14,300 nucleotides of DNA from Spongiicolonus versatilis (lineage in GTDB: Bacteria; Pseudomonadota; Gammaproteobacteria; Arenicellales; Spongiicolonaceae): positions 1 to 14,300 of the forward strand of contig JAPYMU010000193.1 in the NCBI GenBank assembly GCA_028286165.1, written 5' to 3'. The notes under the pieces are model-generated. The model ran no database searches. It saw nothing but the letters and a program-made list of their open reading frames with translations, and was not told where the DNA came from. Each line of letters opens with the position of its first letter. The first letter of the stretch is position 1. Below, in pieces: positions 6,978-13,579 of this stretch. Made by a program: the position numbers and the translations under genes.

Positions 6978-8066
6978 TCAGCCGCCGTTGCGGCCTTGAA
7001 AATCTTCCATGAGCTGCGCGAGCGCGTCTACACCGGCTTCCGGCATGGCGTTGTAAATGCTGGCGCGGCAGCCGCCGACGCTGCGGTGGCCTTTGAGGTT
7101 GACCAGGCCGGCGGCTTCGGCCTCAGCGAGAAAAAGTTTTTCCCGCCCCTCATCGGGCAGGCGGAAAATCACGTTCATGTGCGAGCGGCAGCCGGGGTCC
7201 ACCGGGTTGCTGTAATAGCCGCCGCTTGCGTCAATGACCCGGTAAAGTTTTGCCGACTTGCGCGCCGCCATTTTTTCCATCGCCGGCACGCCGCCGTTGT
7301 TTTTAATCCACTGCAAAACTTTGCCCACCATGTAAATGCTGAACACCGGCGGCGTGTTGAACATGGAGTCGCTCCTGGCGTGAATGTCGTAGCGCAGGTA
7401 GCGCGCGATGTTTTGCGGCGGGTTGTCCACCACCGACTTGCGCGCAAACACCAGCGCGGTGCCCGACGGCCCGAGGTTTTTCTGCACGCCGCCGTACACC
7501 AGGTCAAACTTCTCCCACGCAACCGGCCGCGACATGTAATCCGACGACATGTCGCCCACCAGCGGCACCGCCGCCTGCGGCCAGCGCGCAAAGCGGATGC
7601 CGCCGATGGTTTCGTTGGAGGTGAGGTGCAAGTAGCGGGTACCGTCGCGCAGTTGCAACTCTTCATCCTCCGGCATGCGGGTGAAGCCGCACCCGGCGCC
7701 GTCCCACACGGTGTAGATGTCGCCGTGGTGCGCGCCGTCCTGAATGGCGCCGGCGGCCCACACGCCGGAGTTAACATATGCGCCGCTGCCGCCGGCGGCG
7801 AGCAGGTTCATGGGCGCCATGGCGAACTGCAGACTCGCCCCGCCCTGAATGAACAGCACGTGAAAATCCTCCGGCGCGGCGAACACTTCACCGGCCAGCG
7901 CCGTCGCCCGTTGGTGCACCTCACCGTACAAATCGCCGCGGTGGCTCATTTCCACCAGCGACATGCCGGCGCCGCGGTAATCGACAAACTCCTCCTGCGC
8001 CTCCCGCAAAACCTCCAACGGCAGGGTGCACGGGCCGGCGCAAAAATTATGAACTCGGTTGGCCAT
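6978..8066 (-). CDS. serC: Phosphoserine aminotransferase
   Basis: This 362-residue class-V PLP aminotransferase converts 3-phosphohydroxypyruvate and glutamate to phosphoserine and 2-oxoglutarate, the second step of serine synthesis. The same enzyme commonly also serves pyridoxal phosphate synthesis. Visible hallmarks: NFCAGPCTLP (7-16); GMSLVEMSHRG (34-44); the phosphate-binding FIQGGASLQF (72-81); NSGVWA (99-104); TSNETIGGI (149-157); GDMSSDY (171-177, D172 for the cofactor); and the Schiff-base lysine in YGGVQKNLGPSG (K196). NTPPVFSIYM and the GHRSVGGCRASIYNAMP end are also typical. A clear ribosome site, GAGGA (8074-8078 on the opposite strand), lies at good spacing before ATG 8066. It follows serA by 36 bases. 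Confidence 0.95.
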   Translation of the reverse strand: MANRVHNFCAGPCTLPLEVLREAQEEFVDYRGAGMSLVEMSHRGDLYGEVHQRATALAGEVFAAPEDFHVLFIQGGASLQFAMAPMNLLAAGGSGAYVNSGVWAAGAIQDGAHHGDIYTVWDGAGCGFTRMPEDEELQLRDGTRYLHLTSNETIGGIRFARWPQAAVPLVGDMSSDYMSRPVAWEKFDLVYGGVQKNLGPSGTALVFARKSVVDNPPQNIARYLRYDIHARSDSMFNTPPVFSIYMVGKVLQWIKNNGGVPAMEKMAARKSAKLYRVIDASGGYYSNPVDPGCRSHMNVIFRLPDEGREKLFLAEAEAAGLVNLKGHRSVGGCRASIYNAMPEAGVDALAQLMEDFQGRNGG

Positions 8067-8073
8067 CCAATTA

Positions 8074-8078
8074 TCCTC
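8074..8078 (-). promoter_or_regulatory. Shine-Dalgarno sequence of serC
   Basis: GAGGA read on the minus strand lies 7 bases before the ATG of serC. It is among the clearest ribosome sites in the cluster and confirms that start. Confidence 0.7.
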
Positions 8079-8099
8079 GGGTCGGGTTGGGGTTGGGGG
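8079..8099 (+). promoter_or_regulatory. G-quadruplex-forming sequence between serA and serC (template strand)
   Basis: On the plus strand four G tracts follow each other with 2-nt loops: G3, TC, G3, TT, G4, TT, G5. This fully satisfies the usual G3+N1-7 pattern. It occupies most of the 36-base gap between the serA stop and the serC ribosome site. Because both genes are on the minus strand, the G-rich strand is the DNA template strand and the mRNA carries the C-rich complement. Any effect on transcription is inference. Confidence 0.6.
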
Positions 8100-8102
8100 A
8101 TT

Positions 8103-9095
8103 CTACTCCGGCGCCTCCGCAGCCGCCTGCAGCGGCGCGTTGACACAGTGCAGCGCTTTGCCGTCGGCGAAAGCGGCGATGATTTCCAGCACCCCCTCGG
8201 CGACGGCGTCCTGCGCCTGGTCGGTGGAGGCGCCGATGTGGTGGGTGCCGTAAACATTCGGGTGCTGCGCCAGCGCCGAGGTGAACTCGCCTTCACCGGC
8301 GCCGGGTTCACCGGCGTAAACATCCAGCCCGGCGCGGATGCCCTTTTCGTCCATGGCGCGAATCAGCGCGGCCTCGTCCACCACATCGCCGCGCGAAGTG
8401 TTAATCAAAATCGCGCCGGGCTTCATCCGCGCAAGAAGTTTTGCGTCCACCAGTTTCCGCGTCTGCGGCGACTGCGGCACATGGAGAGTGAGAATATCGC
8501 CGGCCGCCGCCAGTTGCTCCATGCTGTCCACATAATCGACGCCAAGGGCGCGTAAAAAATCCTGCGCCTTGGCCGGGCGCTGAGGCTTGTAAACCGCGCT
8601 GATGTTCATGCCGAAAGCGCGCGCGCGCTCGGCGACGGCGAGGCCGATGGCGCCGAGGCCGACAATGCCGATGGTTTTGCCGTAGACGCCGGCGGCGGTG
8701 GAATACTTTTTCTTGTTCCATTTGCCGGCGCGCAAATCGCGCACATTGTCCGCGATGCGGCGGTCCACGGCGAGAATTAAACCCAGCGTCAACTCCGCCA
8801 CCGCCAGCGCGTTCCGGCCCGGCACATTGCACACAAACATGCCGGCGGCGGCGGCGGCGTCCTTGTCAATGGTGTTGGTACCGGCGCCGGCGCGGATAAT
8901 CATCCGCAAGGCCCCGCCGGCCGCCACCGCCGCCGCCGAAACCTGCGTGCTGCGCACCACCAGCACCTCAAACCCGCCCAGTGCCCCGGCCAAGTCCTCC
9001 GCCCCGAGTTCAGGATTAAACACACAATCATGCCCGGCCGCCCGCAAAACCGCGGCCTGCTTGTCGGGAAATTTGTCGGCGAAGAGGATGTTCAT
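8103..9095 (-). CDS. serA: D-3-phosphoglycerate dehydrogenase (short form, no ACT domain)
   Basis: This 330-residue D-2-hydroxyacid dehydrogenase oxidises 3-phosphoglycerate to 3-phosphohydroxypyruvate with NAD+, the first step of serine synthesis. Visible residues: the substrate-binding VRSTQV (47-52) and IRAGAGTNTID (67-77); the NAD loop GIVGLGAIG (143-151); and the catalytic trio Arg in NTSRGDVVDE (R235), Glu in YAGEP (E263) and His in THHIGAST (H286). It stops soon after the C-terminal helix of the catalytic core, so it lacks the ACT regulatory domain that gives serine feedback inhibition in longer forms. Placement before serC supports SerA over other dehydrogenases of the family. ATG 9095 lies 12 bases after the protease stop and has no obvious ribosome site, so coupling with the upstream gene is likely. 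Confidence 0.92.
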   Translation of the reverse strand: MNILFADKFPDKQAAVLRAAGHDCVFNPELGAEDLAGALGGFEVLVVRSTQVSAAAVAAGGALRMIIRAGAGTNTIDKDAAAAAGMFVCNVPGRNALAVAELTLGLILAVDRRIADNVRDLRAGKWNKKKYSTAAGVYGKTIGIVGLGAIGLAVAERARAFGMNISAVYKPQRPAKAQDFLRALGVDYVDSMEQLAAAGDILTLHVPQSPQTRKLVDAKLLARMKPGAILINTSRGDVVDEAALIRAMDEKGIRAGLDVYAGEPGAGEGEFTSALAQHPNVYGTHHIGASTDQAQDAVAEGVLEIIAAFADGKALHCVNAPLQAAAEAPE

Positions 9096-9107
9096 CTGGA
9101 TGAAAAG

Positions 9108-9596
9108 TTACAGCGCGAGCGTAATCGCCCCGGCCGGACCATTATAAAACAGGGTGAAGTCTTTCATAATGTCTCTTCCAATCAGCGCAATAATCCCGCC
9201 CTGCGCGCCAAGCGACGCGCCAACCGCATGCTGCGTTGAAATAAGAATATCGGTTCCCACCAAGTGTATGCGTGCCGGATACACTTTCATTTTTGTTGCA
9301 GAGTGAGAGGCTGAGGCCATATTTGCAATGCCGATGGGCCTCAGTTTTAATTTTTGTGCCGCGGCATCGTCAATGCAGGTAACGGAAGCGCCGGTATCCA
9401 ACAACGCATGACCGGCGGCCGGCGGCGGAATTTCCATTCCGCGCTCGCGCATTTCGGAGGCAACCGCATCGTGAACGCCGATGGTGACCGGAAGAATCGG
9501 CCTTCTTCCCAAAAGGGCGACCTGAGGGTTCACCTCATGCATCTTTCCCTCAGGAGTTCTTGCCTGAGCCGTGAAATGTGTGTGCAGTATCGGCAT
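9108..9596 (-). CDS. Retropepsin-like aspartic protease
   Basis: The protein has 162 residues from ATG 9596. It has the two marks of single-domain retropepsin-like proteases: the active-site triad in HALLDTGASVTCIDD (Asp67-Thr-Gly) and a C-terminal IIALIGRDIM (about 135-144) that packs the active site, then FTLFYNGPAGAITLAL. Such proteins act as dimers, each giving one aspartate. No signal peptide or membrane segment is seen, so it is probably cytoplasmic; the target is unknown. ATG 9596 gives a 47-base overlap with the upstream gene. An alternative ATG at 9542 has a better ribosome site (GAGGG) just after the upstream stop and would give 144 residues. I keep the longer start because the HFTAQAR…NPQVALLGRRPILPV region resembles the N-terminus I recall for this family. 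GC content is visibly lower than in the flanking metabolic genes. Confidence 0.75.
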   Translation of the reverse strand: MPILHTHFTAQARTPEGKMHEVNPQVALLGRRPILPVTIGVHDAVASEMRERGMEIPPPAAGHALLDTGASVTCIDDAAAQKLKLRPIGIANMASASHSATKMKVYPARIHLVGTDILISTQHAVGASLGAQGGIIALIGRDIMKDFTLFYNGPAGAITLAL

Positions 9597-9831
9597 GAAT
9601 CAGGTTCAGTGCGAGAGCGGGGATGAACACTTCTTCCTTTTCCGATTCCTCCACTTGGCGAATCAGAAAAGCGGCATTCCCATACAGACGGACACCTTCG
9701 AGAAAGGCCTCGTCATGGGTTGCAAAAGCCCCCACCAACTCATCGTTCTTGATCAGAACGAATTGGCCGGGATATTTTTTAAGCCATTTTTTATGCTGGC
9801 TTGCGTAAAATTTCAGTTCTTTATTCAACAT
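9550..9831 (-). CDS. DUF5678-like small protein
   Basis: The protein has 93 residues. The core FYASQHKKWLKKYPGQFVLI, KNDELVGAFATHDEAFLEG, then a short run ending AAFLIRQVEESEKEEVF resembles small DUF5678-type proteins (an 'L..KYPGK.v.i..gevv' pattern). These are commonly encoded right before retropepsin-like proteases, as here. The function is unknown. The charged, compact sequence has no signal peptide or membrane segment. The start ATG 9831 has a GGAG ribosome site (9838-9841) with a 6-base spacer. The pair may be an accessory module, perhaps with the small protein acting as substrate or partner of the protease; that is inference. Confidence 0.65.
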   Translation of the reverse strand: MLNKELKFYASQHKKWLKKYPGQFVLIKNDELVGAFATHDEAFLEGVRLYGNAAFLIRQVEESEKEEVFIPALALNLIHADTAHTFHGSGKNS

Positions 9832-9837
9832 GAGAGA

Positions 9838-9841
9838 CTCC
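9838..9841 (-). promoter_or_regulatory. Shine-Dalgarno sequence of the DUF5678-like gene
   Basis: GGAG on the minus strand lies 6 bases before ATG 9831 and fixes the start of this small gene. Confidence 0.6.
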
Positions 9842-9861
9842 GGGGTTGAACATGACCCTTG

Positions 9862-9891
9862 ATTATAGCCCCCTCACCCGCCCCCGTCCAC
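9862..9891 (-). promoter_or_regulatory. Possible promoter for the DUF5678/protease/ser genes
   Basis: A perfect TATAAT -10 hexamer reads on the minus strand at 9867-9862, in the 42-base gap after soxG. GTGGAC 18 bases upstream (9891-9886) is only a poor -35 match. An AT-rich hexamer stands out in such GC-rich DNA, and transcription would begin just before the ribosome site of the DUF5678-like gene. Expression of serA and downstream genes could start here, independent of the broken sox genes. Confidence 0.35.
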
Positions 9892-10497
9892 TCCGGCCGC
9901 GCCCTCCTCCAGCCAGCGCCACAGATAGTCGGCGAAACTGCGGCGGACAACCAGGTCACAGCGCCACCGGTTTTTTTCGTCCTCTGCAGGCAGCAGGGTG
10001 ACATTGGTTTTGGCGAAGACAGTCTGGGCGCACCGGCCGGGGGGGAAATGTTCCGGGTGCAGGTCTAGGGTGCAGCCGCTGCGCAGCAGGTTGCGGGCCG
10101 GCTCGCCATCCCCCTCACCGATGATGCGGATGACGGTGTGGCCGGGGCTCTGGTCAATCAGCGAGGCGAACATGCCGGCGACGGCTTTTTCCAGCGATTG
10201 TAAAACCTCGGCGCGGCCCCCGGCGGCGGTCAGAATCCACCACTCATCCGGGCCAAGCCACAGGACACCGCCGGCCTCACCGGCGGCGGCGGTGTTCGGC
10301 GTGAGCGGCAGCGCGCAACCCAGGGCCGCCTTCACCTGCGACAAAAACTTCGCATCATCCGGCGCGCCGCGCAGGTGAAAGTGGCCGAGGAACGGCAACT
10401 CGCACATGCGCACCGCGCCGCCGGGCGAGACAAATTCGGCCGCCGCCGCGCCGCCTGCCACGGCAACATCGTGCAGCGGGCTTTGCGGCTCAGCCAT
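9874..10497 (-). CDS. soxG: Sarcosine oxidase gamma subunit
   Basis: The 207-residue protein starts MAEPQSPLHDV at ATG 10497, overlapping the soxA stop by 8 bases. SoxG is the smallest of the folate-binding-type subunits and has a GcvT-like fold. Recognisable parts are the CELPFLGHFHLRG segment, the WLGPDEWWILTA motif (typical 'lGPDEWLl' of SoxG), the DQSPGHTVIRIIGEG stretch ('dqS.g.t.i.l.G..a..lL..gc..DL'), LLRSGCTLDLHPEHFPPGRCAQT, and RSFADYLWRWLEE at the end. All are present, so the gene looks intact. In the heterotetramer SoxABDG it helps oxidise sarcosine to glycine, passing the methyl carbon to tetrahydrofolate. With soxA disrupted it probably has no partner. Confidence 0.88.
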   Translation of the reverse strand: MAEPQSPLHDVAVAGGAAAAEFVSPGGAVRMCELPFLGHFHLRGAPDDAKFLSQVKAALGCALPLTPNTAAAGEAGGVLWLGPDEWWILTAAGGRAEVLQSLEKAVAGMFASLIDQSPGHTVIRIIGEGDGEPARNLLRSGCTLDLHPEHFPPGRCAQTVFAKTNVTLLPAEDEKNRWRCDLVVRRSFADYLWRWLEEGAAGVDGGG

Positions 10498-13277
10498 TCT
10501 GCTTTGCCCCTTCGGGATCGTAAAACACCGGACTGCACACCTCGGCGGCGACGGTGCGGCCGTCCACCAGCGGCGCGTACACCGTTCCGCCCATGCGCGC
10601 GCGGCCGCCCTTGACCAGCGCCAGGGCGATGGAGTGTTTGAGGCATGCGCTGTAGTAACTGGAGGTGACATGGCCGACCATCGGCGCCGGCCTGGACACA
10701 ATGCGCGAGTCGGTCAACTGCGCGCCCTCCGGCAGCACCTCCTGCGGGTCCATGGTGCGCAGTCCGACCAGTTGCTTGCGGTCTTTGCGCACGCAGTCGG
10801 GGCGCGACAGGGAGCGTTTGCCAAGGAAGTCTTTCTTTTTGGAGAGTATCCATTCCATCCCCAAATCCACCGGCGTCACCGAGCCGTCGGTGTCCTGGCC
10901 GACAATGATGTAGCCTTTTTCAGCGCGCAGCACGTGCATTGTCTCGGTGCCGTAGGGCGTGATGCCGTGCACTGCTCCGGCCTCCATGCAGGCATCCCAC
11001 AGCGCGCGGCCATGGCCGGCGGCCACGTTCACCTCGTAGCACAACTCGCCGCTGAAACTAATGCGGAACACGCGCGCCGCAATGCCGGCAACAGTGCCGT
11101 CGCGGAAAGCCATCAGCGGAAACGCGGCGGCGGCGAAGTCAATGCCGCCGCACAACGTTTCCATCACCGCCCGGCTGCGCGGCCCGGCCAGCGACACCGT
11201 CGCCCACCGTTCGGTGACGCTGGTCAGGAAAACCCGGAGGTGCGGCCACTCGGTCTGCAACCAGCGCTCCATCCAGGCCAGCACATGCGCCGCGCCGCCG
11301 GTGGTGGTGGTCATGTGGAAACGATCCTCGGCGATGCGGGCGGTGACGCCGTCGTCCATCACCATGCCGTCCTCGCCCAGCATCAGGCCGTAGCGGCAGG
11401 CGCCGATCTTCAGTTTGTCCCAGGCGTTGGTGTAGATGCGGTTCAGAAACTCGGCGGCGTCAGGGCCGCGGACGTCGATCTTGCCGAGGGTGCCGGCGTC
11501 CAGAATGCCAACGGCGCCGCGCGCGGCCAGGCACTCGCGGTTCACCGCATCCACCATGCGCTCGCCGGGGCGCGGGTAGAACCACGGCCGCTTCCACTGC
11601 CCGACATTTTCAAACTCGGCGCCGTGGTCCACGTGCCACTGGTGGATCGCGGTCTTGCGCAACGGGTCGAAAAACTGTCCACGCTCACGCCCGGCCAGGG
11701 CGCCGAAAGCCAGCGGCGTATACGGCGGCCGGAAAGTGGTGGTGCCGGTGGCGGCAATGCCGGCGCCGGTCTCGGCGGCGACGATGGCCATGCCGTTGAT
11801 GTTGCCGAGTTTGCCCTGGTCGGTGCCGAAGCCGAGGGCGGTGTAGCGTTTGACATGCTCCATGGCGCGGTAATTCTCGCGCACCGCCAGTTGCAGGTCG
11901 GCGGCGTCAGTGTCGTTCTGGTAGTCCACGAACCGCTTGTCGTGGCCGGGCGGCGCCGGCGCCAGCCACAGCGGCATCAGCGGCGCCTGTTCCGCCGGCT
12001 CGGCAGATGGCGCCTCGCCGCCACCGGCGGCGCTGAAGCCTGCAGCAGCGGCGGCGGCGGCGCCGGCGGCGTGGCCCTCGGCAAGGCAGGCGGCGAGATC
12101 AAAAACGCCGTTGGCGGCGCCGGCTGACTGCTCGGCCTGCACCGACTCGCCAGCCGGTGTGGATTTTGACGCCGCGCTCGCGCACCCTGCCGGGCAGAGG
12201 GCCGTGGACGGTGGTTCTGGGGTCCACAACGCCGGCCACGCTGATGCCGTTGTCGAGCAAATCCAGAACGGCGGTGTAGCCGGAGTCGTTATTGGTGAAC
12301 AGCGCGCCGCAGGTGCCGGGCCGGACAGCGTAGCGGCGGACATACTGCGAAACCGCCGATGCCAGCATGACGCCGGGGCGGTCGTTGTTGGGAAACACCA
12401 GCGGCCGCTCAATGGCGCCGGCGGCCAGCACCACGCGCCGCGCCCTCACCCTCCACAGGCGCTCCGCCAGCGGTTGCCCGGGCATGCGCTCCAGCAGCGA
12501 GAGAAAGTTGTGGTCAAAATAACCGCACACCGTGGTGCGCGGCAAAAGCCTCACCCTCTTCATCGCGCGCAACTCGTCCACCGCCCGGCCAACCCAGTCG
12601 CGCGCCGGGCGGCGGTCAATGGCGGCGTCGCCGGGCAGCAAACTGCCGCCGAAAATAAATTGCTCATCGGCAAGGATCACCCGCGCCCCGCAGCGCCCGG
12701 CGGCCAGCGCGGCGGCCAGCCCGGCCGGCCCGCCGCCGGCCACCAGCACGTCGCAGTGAATGTTAATCTTGTCGCGCCGCTGCGGGTCCGGCGCCCCGGG
12801 CGCGCGGCCGAGGCCGGCCGCTTTGCGTATGATGCGCTCATAATGCCGCCAGAAACTTTGCGGCCACATGAAAGTTTTGTAGTAAAACCCGGCCGGCATC
12901 AGCGGCAGAATTTTCGCCAGCCCGCCGGCCGCCGCAGCCAGGTCAAAAGAAACGCCGGGCCAGGCGTTGACGCTGGCGGCGACCAGGTCTTTGTGCAACT
13001 CGGTCTGCGTGGCGCGCATGTTGGGCACGGTCAGCGCGCCCTCACCGACCTGGACGATGGCGTTGGGCTCCTCGGCGCCGCTGCCGACAATGCCGCGCGG
13101 GCGGTGGTACTTAAAACTGCGCCCGACCAGCGTCACACCGTTGGCCAGCAGCGCCGAGGCCAGGGTATCGCCGGCGTAACCGCTGCAGGTCCTGCCGTTG
13201 AAATGAAAAAGCAGCGGCGAGCCGCGGTCTATGAGTCCGCCTTCGGGCAGGCGGCGGCCCTGGCTGGGATAACTCAT
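10490..13277 (-). pseudogene. soxA: Sarcosine oxidase alpha subunit, disrupted by an internal deletion with frameshift
   Basis: Two consecutive frames together encode SoxA. The first (13277 down to the frame change near 12145) has the N-terminal FNGRTCSGYAGDTLASALLA, SFKYHRPRG, the dinucleotide fold AGGGPAGLAAAL (about 180-191), GGSLLPGD, VVLAAGAIERPLVF and FTNNDSGYTAVLDLLDNG. It runs on out of frame to a stop at 12099. The second (from about 12145 to TGA at 10492-10490) starts in the conserved SAGAANGVFDLAACLAEG and continues with KRFVDYQNDTDAADL, ALGFGTDQGK, TTTFRPPYTP and the GcvT-like THF-binding half (FLNRIYTNAW, VMDDGV, SGELCYEVN). Between GVKIHTGW and SAGAANG, family members carry some 75-90 further residues (the 'D.l..SGGW.P..hL..QSGG' region), absent here. 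Total length is about 929 codons, against about 1000 usual. The rest is well conserved, so the break looks recent. The start overlaps the soxD stop (ATGA). Confidence 0.85.
12138..12158 (-). other. Deletion junction inside soxA
   Basis: On the minus strand CTGGCGAGTCGGTGCAGG joins the end of the N-terminal frame (KIHTGW) to the C-terminal frame (VQAEQSAGAANG). The heptamer GCGAGTC found here (plus-strand GACTCGC, 12144-12150) also lies at the nudF-like junction (642-648). The breakpoint is placed to within about 15 bases, from the change of frame. Confidence 0.6.
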
Positions 13278-13570
13278 GGCGCACCGCCTCCGCCTTCACC
13301 CTCACCGCCGCTCTCGCCGATTTTGTAAACCGCAAGGATGCGGTAGGTGACGGTGTCGCGCTTGACATTAAACCACCGCCGGCAGCCGCCGCTGTGGCAC
13401 CACTGCTCCCGGTGCGCGCCCATGGGGTTGTCGCGCATAAAAAGATAATCGGCCCACTCGCCATCGCCCAGCGCCGCCGGCTCGGCCGGCCGCACAATGT
13501 GCGCCTGTCCGCCGTAGGAGAACTCGGACTGGTCACGGGGGCCGCACCAGGGGCAGGGGATTAGGAGCAT
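13274..13570 (-). CDS. soxD: Sarcosine oxidase delta subunit
   Basis: The 98-residue SoxD starts MLLIPCPWCGPRDQSEFSYG. This is the zinc-binding subunit of heterotetrameric sarcosine oxidase: the pair C6/C9 in CPWCG, with H and C in CHSGGCRRWFNV, forms the expected zinc site. The middle (AHIVRPAEPAALGDGEWADY, then LFMRDNPMGAHREQW) and the RDTVTYRILAVYKIGE end are highly typical. The tail is extended by a Gly/Glu stretch (GGEGEGGGGAP), encoded by DNA containing TCACCCTCACC on the plus strand. The stop overlaps the soxA start (ATGA). In most sox operons soxB lies immediately upstream of soxD. Here the upstream gene is the unrelated methyltransferase fusion, whose stop is 9 bases away, so soxB is missing from this locus. 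Confidence 0.94.
   Translation of the reverse strand: MLLIPCPWCGPRDQSEFSYGGQAHIVRPAEPAALGDGEWADYLFMRDNPMGAHREQWCHSGGCRRWFNVKRDTVTYRILAVYKIGESGGEGEGGGGAP
13296..13306. repeat. Variant TCACCCTCACC of the dispersed C-rich motif, in the soxD tail
   Basis: This differs by one base from the 11-mer at 158-168, 744-754 and 6274-6284 and is identical to 738-748. It encodes part of the Gly/Glu-rich C-terminal tail of SoxD, beyond the conserved domain. Confidence 0.5.
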
Positions 13571-13579
13571 CTCGGCCTG

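Noticed and set aside
5820..8555. A 911-codon open frame on the plus strand, antisense to DUF1015, serC and serA
   Set aside because: Its sequence is rich in Ala, Arg, His and Val without any recognisable domain, and it runs opposite three clearly real genes. In high-GC DNA with strong third-position GC, such antisense frames stay open by codon bias.
10498..10701. An upstream extension of soxG giving 275 residues
   Set aside because: The added 68 residues lie inside the conserved end of soxA in another frame. The SoxG-like sequence begins at the ATG at 10497, which overlaps the soxA stop by 8 bases.
12099..12160. Programmed ribosomal frameshift in soxA
   Set aside because: No slippery heptamer is seen at the frame change, and conserved residues between the two frames are missing, which a frameshift alone would not explain.
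10406..13328. Long plus-strand frames of 573 and 463 codons opposite soxA and soxG
   Set aside because: They are antisense shadows of the sox genes, with low-complexity composition and no domain.
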